A stretch of 64,000 bases of DNA from Phycicoccus sp. Soil802 (GTDB taxonomy: Bacteria > Actinomycetota > Actinomycetes > Actinomycetales > Dermatophilaceae): contig NZ_LMSS01000007.1 in assembly GCF_001429605.1 (NCBI RefSeq), forward strand, positions 434,783-498,782. Reading direction: 5' to 3'. Below the pieces are notes generated by a model. The model did no database searches. It had not been told where the DNA came from and saw only the letters and a list, made by a program, of their open reading frames with translations. Made by a program: the position numbers and the translations under genes. Positions 26,821 through 35,273 of the stretch are shown here, piece by piece (within the stretch, counting starts at the first letter, position 1; each line of letters opens with the position of its first letter).

Positions 26821-27801
26821 CTACACCTGTGCGTCACGCAGGGCCCGAAGTTCGCCGAGAACCTCGTCCGGCACCTCCACGAATCCTTCGGATCGCGCGC
26901 GGTCGCGCCTCTTCGAGCTCTGCTCACCCGGTATGCGTACCGAGGCGGCACCATCCCGGAGGTAGTCGATCAGGAGGTCGAGACGGTCCTGGAACTCTCC
27001 GGGTGCGAGAAAGGTGTCGGCCCGTACGAGAACGAAGATGTAGCCGTGGTTCGCCGCCTCGTTGGGCAGGGCGGCCCCACCTGCCAACACACCGAGCGCC
27101 GCTACGGCCATGGACAACGCAAAGCCCTTGTGGCCACCCCACGGAAGGATGGCTCCGGCCAGTGCCGCCTGCGGGTCGGAGGTCTCACGGCCGAGCCCGT
27201 CGATGGCAGCTCCCGGTGGAAGTTCCTCACCTGTCGCTGCCGCGAGGCGTACCGCACCCTCGGTGATGGCGGCTGTGGAGAAGTCGACAGTCAGCTCGCC
27301 TTGGTTGGTGGGAAAGGAGATGCAGAAAGGGTTGGTGCCCAGCACCGGCCGCGTGCCACCCGGCGCTGCCACCGCCGCAGACGAGCTATTCGTGTGGATG
27401 ACGACGTGTCCCGCTCGGGCTGCTTGTTCTGCGTAGTACCCCAAGCGACCGCTGTAGTAGGCGTTGCACGCACCCACGATGACGACCGGCTGATCGCGCC
27501 CCTTGGCGATCCCCAGCTCGATTGCCTTCTGACAAGCGATGTATCCCAGGCTTCCCTTGCCGTCGACCCACGCTGTCGTTGCCGTTTCGCGGATGACCTC
27601 GGGGTCCTCGAGCACCCCACCGGTCAGCTCGCCGATGCCCTCCAACAGGGTCGGGATCCGCGGCAGTCCAGCAAATGTGTGGCCGGTGCAGTGCGCGTCG
27701 ACGAGGTGGGCCGCCACGACCTCCGCACCCTGCCGGGAAAGGCCACCGCCCCTGAGTACCTCTACCGCAAGGTCGAAGGCCTCACTGATGGGCATCTTCA
27801 T
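26821..27801 (-). CDS. Ldh2-family (malate/L-lactate dehydrogenase-like) oxidoreductase
   Basis: 326 residues, slightly short of the usual 330-360. GLPRIPTLLEGIGELTGG near the N-terminus, GTNPFCISFPTNQGELTVDFSTAAI in the middle (seen as TNPFCISFP and DFSTAAI) and LPWGGHKGFALSMAVAAL mark the type-2 malate/lactate/ureidoglycolate dehydrogenase fold, which uses NAD(P) on 2-hydroxy acids or imines. It is the last of three genes in a small regulon unit with a TIM-barrel isomerase-like protein and a CMD protein. A 2-hydroxy-acid substrate is the default guess. Confidence 0.87.
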   Translation of the reverse strand: MKMPISEAFDLAVEVLRGGGLSRQGAEVVAAHLVDAHCTGHTFAGLPRIPTLLEGIGELTGGVLEDPEVIRETATTAWVDGKGSLGYIACQKAIELGIAKGRDQPVVIVGACNAYYSGRLGYYAEQAARAGHVVIHTNSSSAAVAAPGGTRPVLGTNPFCISFPTNQGELTVDFSTAAITEGAVRLAAATGEELPPGAAIDGLGRETSDPQAALAGAILPWGGHKGFALSMAVAALGVLAGGAALPNEAANHGYIFVLVRADTFLAPGEFQDRLDLLIDYLRDGAASVRIPGEQSSKRRDRARSEGFVEVPDEVLGELRALRDAQV

Positions 27802-27810
27802 GTTGGTCGC

Positions 27811-28128
27811 TCAGCGTTCGAGTTCTTCGAGCCACAACAGAGCGCGCGCGACCGGGAAGATGACCGTCGACCCGCCGAGTGGGACCACCACGGCTTGCTT
27901 AAGGGCTGCCATCGGCACGTCGGCGTCCAGGAGCCGCTTGGCATGGATCTTGAAGGAGTCCTCGTAGCCGGCGCTGGCCAAGTTGGAGATCATGATCAGC
28001 TCGCAGGTGACCCGGTCGAGAGGTCCAGAGTCCAGGAGTGCGTTCCTGAGGGCGCGGAAGGCCTCGCCGGCCTCGGCCGAGACGCTCCCCAGGTACTCAG
28101 AGGGGGCCTTGCTCAAAGATTCAGCCAT
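27811..28128 (-). CDS. Carboxymuconolactone decarboxylase-like small protein
   Basis: 105 residues from ATG 28128; a GTG at 28197 overlapping the upstream stop (GTGA) would give 128 residues and remains possible. LDRVTCELIMISNLASAGYEDSFKIHAKRL is the CMD core (TCELIMISNLASAGYE), with a Cys but not the CxxC of AhpD. It sits between the TIM-barrel and Ldh2 genes. Role in the pathway unknown. Confidence 0.75.
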   Translation of the reverse strand: MAESLSKAPSEYLGSVSAEAGEAFRALRNALLDSGPLDRVTCELIMISNLASAGYEDSFKIHAKRLLDADVPMAALKQAVVVPLGGSTVIFPVARALLWLEELER

Positions 28129-28193
28129 GGTTCCAGATGCCTTCCTGCAGCGGGAGTGCGTTTCTGCGGTCACGCGTGAGACGACCGACTGCT

Positions 28194-28997
28194 TCACCCA
28201 TCGAGCAGCTGTCGGGCCGAGGCGGCCGCCAAGCGGGCCCGATCGACCAGAGGAAGCGTGGAGCGGGACAGCGACGGGACTTCAATACTGGCAGGTAGAT
28301 CAGCAGGAAGGGCGCGGAGCAGCGCATCCAGTGGCAACTGCCCCTCACCGGGGAACAGGCGGTCTTGTCGAGCCTCCGCGACCAGGTCCTCGGGGGGGTC
28401 GGCGGGTCCGTCGCACAGCTGGATGCAAGCCAGGCTCCCCGGTTCGAGCGACGCAAGGTCGTCGATCACGCCGCCACTCCTGAAGAAATGCAGGGCATCC
28501 AGGGTGATGCTGACGTTCGATGAACCTGATGCGGCGATGACTCGTGCAGCGTCCGCCAGGGTGCGCAGGCCACGAAAGGCCATGAACTCCAGCATCAGAC
28601 CCATGTCGTACTTCGCAGTGAGCTCCCCGATCTCACCCAGGCGTTCGACCAGCACTGGCTCATCCTCGGGCCGGTAGTCCTCCAGCGATAGAGACGTGGC
28701 TGCCAGCCACCGAGCGCCCAGTCCCGCCGCGAACTCGAGGACGGCCTCCACCGACCCGAGATCGATCCCCGGCGAGACCCTGATGACCTCGATGTCGAAG
28801 ACCTCCAGCCCGGTCTCAGCAACGCGCTTGGAGATCTGGTCCTGCAACGCCCGATCGGCCATCACGTCCACGTCGGTGCTGAGCGAGGGCACCACGCGCA
28901 GCCCGGTGGACTCAAATCCCGCTGCCAACGCGGCATCGAGGTGCTCGAGAGGGCTGCACGGCAAGAGGGTCGAGGGAGAGAGTGAGAGTCGGCGCAT
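28194..28997 (-). CDS. Sugar phosphate isomerase/epimerase-like TIM barrel (AP endonuclease 2 family)
   Basis: 267 residues from ATG 28997 (AAGGG 5 bp upstream; an adjacent ATG at 29000 is possible). LSLSPSTLLPCSPLEHLDAA is the first strand and helix, GLMLEFMAFRGLRTL provides a metal-ligand Glu, LDALHFFRSGG the Asp/His pair and IQLCDGPADPP the following strand, all as in the xylose-isomerase-like barrel family (IolE, IolI, Hyi and relatives). Members isomerise, epimerise or dehydrate sugar- or cyclitol-like compounds. It is first of three genes behind a regulon promoter. Confidence 0.85.
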   Translation of the reverse strand: MRRLSLSPSTLLPCSPLEHLDAALAAGFESTGLRVVPSLSTDVDVMADRALQDQISKRVAETGLEVFDIEVIRVSPGIDLGSVEAVLEFAAGLGARWLAATSLSLEDYRPEDEPVLVERLGEIGELTAKYDMGLMLEFMAFRGLRTLADAARVIAASGSSNVSITLDALHFFRSGGVIDDLASLEPGSLACIQLCDGPADPPEDLVAEARQDRLFPGEGQLPLDALLRALPADLPASIEVPSLSRSTLPLVDRARLAAASARQLLDG

Positions 28998-29017
28998 CAT
29001 TGCCCTTACTGTCATAG

Positions 29018-29067
29018 TTCTCTTATACGAACTTGTGAACCGTATTGTGAACAGCTACCGTCGTCAA
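29018..29067 (-). promoter_or_regulatory. Regulon promoter and operator for the TIM-barrel/CMD/Ldh2 unit
   Basis: Minus strand: TTGACG (29062-29067), 17 bp, TACGGT (29039-29044), 7 bp, then TTCGTATAAGAGAA (29018-29031), one mismatch. On the plus strand TTGTGAAC is repeated at 29033-29040 and 29045-29052. The same gap must drive the divergent gene at 29118. Confidence 0.7.
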
Positions 29068-29117
29068 GCAAGTGCCTGCGTCCTGCGCCAGGCAAGTCGG
29101 AGCCCCAAGGAGTGGAG

Positions 29118-29519
29118 ATGCTCGGAGCGGACGCCGCCGTGAGAAACAGGCTGGCCGAGATTGCCCACGCCGCTGATGATGGTCGAACGGACGACTACAT
29201 CGACATGTTCACTGAGGACGCGGTGTGGCAGGTCCCGTCGGGTACCTACGTCGGCCGCCAGCAGATCCACGAGGTCCTTGCTGCGATCGCGCCCACCAGC
29301 GCACAACGTCATGTCGTGGTCAACACCGTCATGCGCGAACATGATGACCACATCGCCACCATCAGTGACTTCGTCTTCCTGACCCATGCCGAGATCGGGT
29401 GGACGGTCGCAGCCGTGGGTCGGTACCACGATGAGTTCGTGGCGCAGGACGGCGTATGGAAGCTGAACCGCCGTGTCGTGCGCGACCAGGTGCCCGCCGC
29501 ATACATGCCCGCGCGTTGA
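29118..29519 (+). CDS. SnoaL/NTF2-like domain protein
   Basis: 133 residues from ATG 29118 with AAGGAG 5 bp upstream. The pattern RNRLAEIAHAADDGRTDDYI, MFTEDAVWQVPSGTYVG and VGRYHDEFVAQDGVWKLNRR is the cone-shaped SnoaL-like fold, shared by ring-hydroxylating dioxygenase small subunits, ketosteroid-isomerase-like and polyketide cyclase proteins. No large dioxygenase subunit lies nearby, so an isomerase, dehydratase or hydrolase role is more likely. It is divergent from the TIM-barrel gene and shares its control region. Confidence 0.8.
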   Translation: MLGADAAVRNRLAEIAHAADDGRTDDYIDMFTEDAVWQVPSGTYVGRQQIHEVLAAIAPTSAQRHVVVNTVMREHDDHIATISDFVFLTHAEIGWTVAAVGRYHDEFVAQDGVWKLNRRVVRDQVPAAYMPAR

Positions 29520-29577
29520 CCATGCGCGCCTTCGCGAGGCTCACGTAGTCGCCCGGTCACGGTCGGGCAGGTGGCCT

Positions 29578-30600
29578 TCAGAGGCGATACGTGGAAGAGG
29601 CGGTCCCGGCGAAGAGCTGGCTCCTCTCCGGGCGTGAGTACGGTGCCGCGATCAGCTTGAAGGCGTTCCACAGCGTGACGTAGTCGCACAGGGCGCGGTC
29701 GACCGGAAAATTGCTCTCGAACATGCAGCGGTCCGGACCGAACGTGTCGATGCAGAAACGGATGTCATCGGCCCAGTAGTCCGCGATGGCCTGCGCCGAC
29801 GCGGGCCCGCCATCGAAGAGCTCCGCGCCCGTGAAGGCGCGCATACCCACAGCCCCCAGCTTGATCACGACGTTGCGCTGACGACTTGCGGCGATGATGC
29901 CGGCACGCCACTCCTCGCGCACGTCGTTACGCCGGTGCGCGTGTCGACCGGTGACTGCCGGCCCACCGAGGTGGTCCAGTACGACGGTGAGGTCGGGGTG
30001 GTGCGCGGCGAAGGTCACCAGCTCCGGCAGTTGGTGGAAGTTGAGCCAGGTGTCGAAGGTGAGCCCCCGCTCGGCGAGCTGGCCCGCACCGGCGAGGAAG
30101 GCCTTGTCGAGCAACAAACCGGCGGGGGGGCGGCGATAGGTCGCGAAGACCTCTGGATCGCTGTCCCAGGCCACCGAGTGCCTGATCCCCTTGAACCGCT
30201 CACCCCCGACCTCCTGATGCTCGTCGAGGACCTCGCCGACCGCGGAGCCCAGCATCAGATCGGCGAACGCCACGATGCCACTACACAGTCCGTACGGGGA
30301 CGCCAGACGCGCGACCGCCTCCGTCTCCCCCACAGGTCTCGAGCGCTCCGGCCCCTCGGACCGATAGAACGCCGAGCACTCGACGAAGACTGACCCGACG
30401 ACCCGGTGCCCGGCTGTCGCATCGGTGGTGAAGTCGGCCAGGGAGTACGCCTGGGAGTCGGGGACGCGGGAGCCCTTCTGCACTTGTTGCCCCGGCCCCG
30501 GCTGCAACGAGACCACGGCCCCGGCAGCCGGCCACAGGTGATGGTGGGCATCGACGATCTCGAGGTCGACGTCCAGGACCTCGATCTCGGGCTGAGCCAT
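29578..30600 (-). CDS. Amidohydrolase family protein (amidohydro_2, lactonase-like)
   Basis: 340 residues from ATG 30600 (GGAGGTGG 3 bp upstream). EIVDAHHHLWPAAG is the N-terminal HxH-type metal motif, LTVVLDHLGGPAVTG and CMFESNFPVDRALCDY are the conserved C-terminal strand motifs of the PF04909 group, which includes L-rhamnono/fuconolactonases, 2-pyrone-4,6-dicarboxylate hydrolase and ACMSD-like decarboxylases. Lactone hydrolysis or decarboxylation is likely. It is third in a unit after an epimerase-like gene and a mycofactocin-type SDR. Confidence 0.87.
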   Translation of the reverse strand: MAQPEIEVLDVDLEIVDAHHHLWPAAGAVVSLQPGPGQQVQKGSRVPDSQAYSLADFTTDATAGHRVVGSVFVECSAFYRSEGPERSRPVGETEAVARLASPYGLCSGIVAFADLMLGSAVGEVLDEHQEVGGERFKGIRHSVAWDSDPEVFATYRRPPAGLLLDKAFLAGAGQLAERGLTFDTWLNFHQLPELVTFAAHHPDLTVVLDHLGGPAVTGRHAHRRNDVREEWRAGIIAASRQRNVVIKLGAVGMRAFTGAELFDGGPASAQAIADYWADDIRFCIDTFGPDRCMFESNFPVDRALCDYVTLWNAFKLIAAPYSRPERSQLFAGTASSTYRL

Positions 30601-30670
30601 GTCCACCTCCGGACTACCGTGCGTGACCGGCACGCGAGCCCCGCACTCCCCCGGCCGCCTCACTGGTCTT

Positions 30671-31504
30671 CTACTTGAGCATGCAGCCTGCGTCGACCGG
30701 AAGCGCCACTCCAGTGACGAAGCGGGCCTCGTCCGAGGCCAGCCAGAGCACGGCGTTGGAGATGTCCACGGGGTCCACCCAGGGAATCGGCATCTCGTTG
30801 TCGGCCGTGGCGGCCGGAATCATGTCCTCCGCGGTCGGCGCGTCCAGATCCGGACGGAAGAGCCGGTAGAACGTCTCGTTGTGCAACAGGTCCGTGGGCA
30901 CCGCCGTCGGGTGGACGGTGTTCACGCGGATGAACTCAGTGGCCAGCTCACGTGCGAAGGTGCGGGCGATCCCCACGACCCCGTGCTTTGCGGCCACGTA
31001 GTGACCCATGTTGGGAAACGCCTTGAGCCCGCCGATGGAACTGGTGAGGATGATCGAGCCACCGCGCTTTCCGGCGCGGATGTGTGGCAAGGCGGCTCGG
31101 ACCGTGCGCCAGACGCCCGTGAGGTTGACGTCGAGCATGTCGTTCCACACTTCCTCGGAGAACTCGTCGGCACGCTTGGGGATGGCGCCGATGCCGGCGT
31201 TGCCCACGACGATGTCCAACCGGCCGAGCTTCTCGACGCCTTCGTCCACCGCCGCTTTCAAGGCAGCGAAGTCCCGGACGTCGGCCTTCCTCGCGATGAT
31301 GCGTCGGCCGAGTGCGTCGACCGCCTTCACAGTCTGCTGCAGGTCATCTTCGGTGGCGCCGGGGTACGGCAGGTTCGGCTGATCGGCGCAGGCGTCGATC
31401 GCGATGATGTCCGCGCCCTCCTCCGCCAGCCGAATCGCGTGCGACCGGCCCTGGCCGCGCGCCGCTCCGGTGATGAAAGCGACCTTGCCTTCGACACGTC
31501 CCAT
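30671..31504 (-). CDS. Mycofactocin-type short-chain dehydrogenase/reductase
   Basis: 277 residues from ATG 31504 (GGAGGAG upstream). KVAFITGAARGQGRSHAIRL, NAGIGAIPKR and YVAAKHGVVG are the SDR motifs. Like the enzyme at 22481 it carries the inserted segment between strands 2 and 3 (ACADQPNLPYPGATEDDLQQ) and the IRVNTVHPTAVPTDLLHN region characteristic of the mycofactocin-coupled subfamily. The two share long stretches and are paralogues. Oxidation of an alcohol with electrons going to mycofactocin is the family expectation. Confidence 0.88.
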   Translation of the reverse strand: MGRVEGKVAFITGAARGQGRSHAIRLAEEGADIIAIDACADQPNLPYPGATEDDLQQTVKAVDALGRRIIARKADVRDFAALKAAVDEGVEKLGRLDIVVGNAGIGAIPKRADEFSEEVWNDMLDVNLTGVWRTVRAALPHIRAGKRGGSIILTSSIGGLKAFPNMGHYVAAKHGVVGIARTFARELATEFIRVNTVHPTAVPTDLLHNETFYRLFRPDLDAPTAEDMIPAATADNEMPIPWVDPVDISNAVLWLASDEARFVTGVALPVDAGCMLK

Positions 31505-31622
31505 GACGCCTCTCCTCCTGCTTGTGGGGGGGTTCACTGTCCTGCTGCTGCCCGTGTGCTGACCCGATGACCGGCCACTCCAAGGCTCACGCTGAGCCGG
31601 GCGACGACTGCGCCCGCTACTT

Positions 31623-32672
31623 CTACGGCCTGACTGCCGCCTCTGGTGGCTCTTCGAGCGCCGGAAGTCCGGCGTGGATCCGGTTCCCATTGATCGTCTT
31701 GAACACGCCGGCTTCCATGCTGTGCCGAGCCCGGTATCCGAAGGCGGCGGTTGCACCGCTGGAGTCCGTCTTCATCTCGAAGTTGAGCGTCGCTCCGGGC
31801 GCCAGCGGCAGGTCGTCGTCATTCAGGTCGATCTGCGCTTCCGGCAAGAGGCGTCGTACGAACTCGACTGCCTCCCGGATCGGACGGTGATCACCATCGA
31901 TGAGGTAGTTGCCGGAGCCCTCGGGCTCCTTGAAGTCCAACGCACTCACCATCGCCGAGACCAGGTCCTCGACGTAGAGGAACCCGAGGCTACGTCTGCC
32001 AAATGGCACTTCGACCGGACTCTCTCCGACCGCAGGCTTGTAAAGCAGGTTCGAGAGCCACGAGCTGCCGCCGCCTCGACTGAGCTTCACGTGCTCCCCA
32101 AAACCGTACACACGCATGGGTCGAACACCCGTGATGTTCAGGTCGTGCTTGCGAGCGTAGGCGCGCGCCATGCGCTCGCCCATGATCTTGGCGGCGCCGT
32201 ACGCGTTCGGAGGGTCGTACATGGACTGGTCGCTGACCACTCCGGTCGGACCCGCGGAGCGCGAACCGAACACACTGCTGCTGCTCGCCCAGACCACCTT
32301 CTCCATCTCCAGCCGTGCGGCCACCTCGAAAGCGTTGGCCGTCCCCATGACGTTGACGTGGGCGCCCAGCCACGGCTGCGCCTCCGCGGTCCCCGGCAGC
32401 ATGGAAGCGAAGTGCATGACGGCTCGGGCACCGTTGTCCTCGGCTGCCTTCGTCATCTGCTTGAGGTCGCCCACGTCTCCGACCACGATCTTGACCTTGT
32501 CCCGCAGGCCGCCGCCGATGAGGTAGTCCAGGTAATCGACCTCCGGCAGCTCACCCGCGGCGTCGCCGGTTCCTCCGAGGTACCCGAAGAGCACGACGTC
32601 CCTCCCCGTGGCAAGGAGCTCCTTGACGGCGTGTCCGCCGACGAATCCGACTCCGGTGACCAGAACCGTCAC
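31623..32672 (-). CDS. NAD-dependent epimerase/dehydratase (extended SDR)
   Basis: 349 residues. VLVTGVGFVGGHAVKELL is the GxxGxxG NAD site; ASSSSVFGSRSAG and YGAAKIMGERMARAYA hold the catalytic Ser and YxxxK; VRPMRVYGFGEH is the conserved strand-helix after it. Members act on nucleotide sugars, sterols (3-beta-HSD) or dihydroflavonol-like ketones. Its place in a catabolic regulon argues for a dehydrogenase or reductase on the pathway substrate rather than cell-wall sugar synthesis, but this is inference. First gene behind a regulon promoter. Confidence 0.85.
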   Translation of the reverse strand: MTVLVTGVGFVGGHAVKELLATGRDVVLFGYLGGTGDAAGELPEVDYLDYLIGGGLRDKVKIVVGDVGDLKQMTKAAEDNGARAVMHFASMLPGTAEAQPWLGAHVNVMGTANAFEVAARLEMEKVVWASSSSVFGSRSAGPTGVVSDQSMYDPPNAYGAAKIMGERMARAYARKHDLNITGVRPMRVYGFGEHVKLSRGGGSSWLSNLLYKPAVGESPVEVPFGRRSLGFLYVEDLVSAMVSALDFKEPEGSGNYLIDGDHRPIREAVEFVRRLLPEAQIDLNDDDLPLAPGATLNFEMKTDSSGATAAFGYRARHSMEAGVFKTINGNRIHAGLPALEEPPEAAVRP

Positions 32673-32696
32673 GTCACTCTCCTTGGGTTGAGGGCG

Positions 32697-32746
32697 TTCA
32701 TCACTACGAACAACCGTATGTTATAGCGAACGCAATTGTCGGTCAA
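32697..32746 (-). promoter_or_regulatory. Regulon promoter and operator for the epimerase/SDR/amidohydrolase unit
   Basis: Minus strand: TTGACC (32741-32746), 17 bp, TAACAT (32718-32723), 7 bp, then TTCGTAGTGATGAA (32697-32710), one mismatch from TTCG-N6-CGAA. Leader about 40 nt. Confidence 0.75.
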
Positions 32747-32767
32747 CCAGTGCGCGCGACCGTCTCG

Positions 32768-33799
32768 TCAACTGTCGAAAACGATGACGCCCTTGCCGGC
32801 GTCCTGCTGCGCGAACCACTCGTAGGCCTCGGCGACCTGCTCCAGTCGCCAGCGATGGGTGAAGAGCCCGTCGATGTCCACGTTTCGAGAGACCACGAAC
32901 TCGGCGCACTGCCGCTGGGCCATGATCGACATGGAGATGGAGGGAAGGACACTGATCTGCCGGCGGTGCGCCCCCAGCACCGGAAACCGGACTTCGCCCC
33001 CCAGCCCGACCAGCGCGATGCGTCCCCAGGGAGCCAAGAGCTCAAGGCCGTCGGCGATTGCTCGTGACGCCCCGGATGTCTCGAGCACCGAGGCCACACC
33101 TGCACCGTGGGTAACGTCCTCGACGGCAGTCCGCACGTCGCATTCCTCGGGGTCAAGGGTTGCGTGGGCACCGGCGCGCAACGCGCTGTCGCGTCGGCCG
33201 GCGACCGGATCTATGGCGATGACGCGAGCGCCAAGGGCAGTGGCGAGCAAGGTCGCCGAAAGCCCCACCGGGCCTTGGCCGAAGACGGCCACTGTGGTTC
33301 CCGCGAGGTCACCCAAGCGATGCAGTCCACCCCAGGCCGTACCCGTACCGCAGGCGATCGCGGCCCCTGCCTCGAACGACAAGGAGTCGTCGAGCGGCAC
33401 GATCGTGGCGGCCGGCGCACGTAGCAGGGGAGCGTGGGCTCCGTGGATGTGGGTACCGAACACGCGCAGAGCGCGGCGGCACATCTGGGGCCAGCCGGAC
33501 CGGCAGAGGTCACACACGCTGCAGCCGACGTAGTGGTGCACCATCACCCGGTCGCCGACGGCTGCAACGCCGGGGTCGACACCGGGGCCGACGGCGTGCA
33601 CGACACCCGCCGGCTCGTGGCCGGCAATGGTGGCGCCTGTGGTGTTGTCCCCGCCCGGAGGGTCACGGTAAAAGCGCAGGTCGCTTCCGCACATACCCGA
33701 GGCCCGCACAGCGACGACCACCTCGCCCGGCCCGGGGGTGGGATCGTTGAACTCCAGAAGCTCCACGGTGCGGTCACCGGTGAATACTGCGCCTCGCAC
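32768..33799 (-). CDS. Zinc-binding alcohol dehydrogenase (MDR family)
   Basis: 343 residues from GTG 33799 (AGGAGG 6 bp upstream). GMCGSDLRFY gives the catalytic-zinc Cys, GHEPAGVVHAVG the His-Glu, and HHYVGCSVCDLCRSGWPQMC the four-Cys structural zinc site. VAVFGQGPVGLSATLLA is the Rossmann loop. It resembles sorbitol/threonine-type dehydrogenases. It does not look like the NDMA/mycofactocin-dependent Zn-ADH group. Last gene of the eight-gene unit starting at 42400. Confidence 0.9.
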   Translation of the reverse strand: MRGAVFTGDRTVELLEFNDPTPGPGEVVVAVRASGMCGSDLRFYRDPPGGDNTTGATIAGHEPAGVVHAVGPGVDPGVAAVGDRVMVHHYVGCSVCDLCRSGWPQMCRRALRVFGTHIHGAHAPLLRAPAATIVPLDDSLSFEAGAAIACGTGTAWGGLHRLGDLAGTTVAVFGQGPVGLSATLLATALGARVIAIDPVAGRRDSALRAGAHATLDPEECDVRTAVEDVTHGAGVASVLETSGASRAIADGLELLAPWGRIALVGLGGEVRFPVLGAHRRQISVLPSISMSIMAQRQCAEFVVSRNVDIDGLFTHRWRLEQVAEAYEWFAQQDAGKGVIVFDS

Positions 33800-33890
33800 T
33801 GTCACCCTCCTGGGTCGTCCATCCCCGCTTGTCGGGGACCGTTCGTTGAGTCGTCGGCGCCATGGCCCGCCGAGCATGTCCTGCGTCCGG

Positions 33891-34421
33891 TCAGGCAGTC
33901 CTGCGGGCGCCGATCATGATGGCGACTGCCACGGCATCTCGGTCACTGCGGTTCTGCCAGGTGTGCTTGGTTCCACGCTGTACGAAGGTGTCACCGGGAC
34001 GCAGGAGCGTCTCCCCCGTCTCCGAGACAGCCCACAGCTCGCCGGAGATGAGCGTCACGATGTCGACGGTGTCGGTCGCATGGAGCCCCGGGATGTCGCC
34101 CCTGACGAGCGACTCGCTGGCACCGCCGGCGGCGAGCGCATCGCCATAGCCTTCGTCGTAATCCCAGCTACTGTCCGGGTGGTAGGTCGTGACCATGTAC
34201 TTGTAGCCGCACGGCGGAGGGAGGATGACCGCAGAGCCGGTCAGCGTGCTCTCCGCCATCACGTCGTTGGGGACACGGTCCGACTCCCACAGGTGGTTCA
34301 AGGTCCACGCGGGCGTCACCAGCCGGGTCTCGGTGTAACCGTCCTGCACCACAGTCGAGCGGCCCTGCGCGTCCAACCCCATCACGACACGCCGTGCCCG
34401 AACCTCGCGTCGCTCATCCAT
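33891..34421 (-). CDS. Cupin-domain protein
   Basis: 176 residues from ATG 34421 (GGAG 6 bp upstream); the frame is open to an ATG at 34466 without a ribosome site. The cupin core is DTVDIVTLISGELWAVSETG and LRPGDTFVQRGTKHTWQNRS, with a His late in motif 2 but weak His content in motif 1, so metal binding is uncertain. A preceding domain includes WDYDEGYGDALAAGG. Members may be isomerases, dioxygenases or sensors; function unknown. Confidence 0.75.
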   Translation of the reverse strand: MDERREVRARRVVMGLDAQGRSTVVQDGYTETRLVTPAWTLNHLWESDRVPNDVMAESTLTGSAVILPPPCGYKYMVTTYHPDSSWDYDEGYGDALAAGGASESLVRGDIPGLHATDTVDIVTLISGELWAVSETGETLLRPGDTFVQRGTKHTWQNRSDRDAVAVAIMIGARRTA

Positions 34422-34481
34422 CGCCGGCTCCACACGAGCGCTGGCCTCCACGCACTGGGACCACATGGACCGGTTGTCGCA

Positions 34482-35234
34482 TCATCGGTTGTTGTAGGCC
34501 GCTCGGGTCCCACCGTCCACCGGCAGGACGACACCGTTGACGTACTTCGCGGCGTCGCTGAGCAAGAAGAAGATGACGTCCGCGACGTCGTCAGGCGAGC
34601 CGATCCGGCCGAGCGGCGAGGTACCTGACGCGCGATAGCCCGACTCGGCGCCCGCCTTTGTCGCGGCGGCGATCATGGGGGTGTCCGTAGAGCCCGGTGC
34701 CACGACGTTGACCGCAATGCCCTGGGGCCCCAGCTCGGCCGCAGCGACCTGGGCCAGGACGTGGGCCGCCGCCTTCGTGGCGCCGTAGATGCCGCCGGAG
34801 ACCTTCGGCCGGATTCCGCCGATGGACCCGATCACGATCACGCGAGCTGGGTCGTCCGGCGCTGCAGACTCGCGCAACATGGGGATGGCTTCTCGCAGCG
34901 TCAGCCAGGGACCCTTGAGGTTGATGTCGAACATGACGTCAGCGTCTTCCAGGGATATGGTCCCGAGCTCGCCGGTGATATTGACCCCGGCGGAGTAGAT
35001 CAGCGCACGAAGCGAGGAGCATGACTGCCGTATGCGGTCGAACGCCTCACGGATGGCGTCGGCACTCCTGACGTCACACTGCACATAGGTGAGACGTTCC
35101 TCATCCGCGACAACAGCGGACAGCCGCTCCCGGCTGCCGAGAGCCCACACTGTCCAGCCTTGCTCTAGCAGACGCTCGACAGCTCTCAAGCCGATGCCCG
35201 AGGTTCCGCCCACCACCACAACCGTCTTGTCCAC
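34482..35234 (-). CDS. Short-chain dehydrogenase/reductase
   Basis: 250 residues. VVVVGGTSGIGLRAVERLL is the cofactor loop, IYSAGVNITG stands in for NNAG, IGSIGG holds the catalytic Ser and YGATKAAAHV the YxxxK. It lacks the insertion of the mycofactocin type, so it probably uses NAD(P) freely. It lies in the P450/transporter unit; alcohol or ketone substrate inferred. Confidence 0.87.
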   Translation of the reverse strand: MDKTVVVVGGTSGIGLRAVERLLEQGWTVWALGSRERLSAVVADEERLTYVQCDVRSADAIREAFDRIRQSCSSLRALIYSAGVNITGELGTISLEDADVMFDINLKGPWLTLREAIPMLRESAAPDDPARVIVIGSIGGIRPKVSGGIYGATKAAAHVLAQVAAAELGPQGIAVNVVAPGSTDTPMIAAATKAGAESGYRASGTSPLGRIGSPDDVADVIFFLLSDAAKYVNGVVLPVDGGTRAAYNNR

Positions 35235-35273
35235 TGGCTCCTCCTCGCTTGTCTGGTCATCACGGTGAGCGCG

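Noticed and set aside
25936-28179. 747-residue plus-strand open frame
   Set aside because: Lies antisense to the ALDH, Ldh2 and CMD genes, which have clear motifs and ribosome sites; no family pattern in the antisense frame.
32768-33799. Mycofactocin (NDMA-dependent) Zn alcohol dehydrogenase
   Set aside because: The sequence has the ordinary sorbitol/threonine dehydrogenase-type pattern and lacks the N-terminal features of the NDMA-dependent group.
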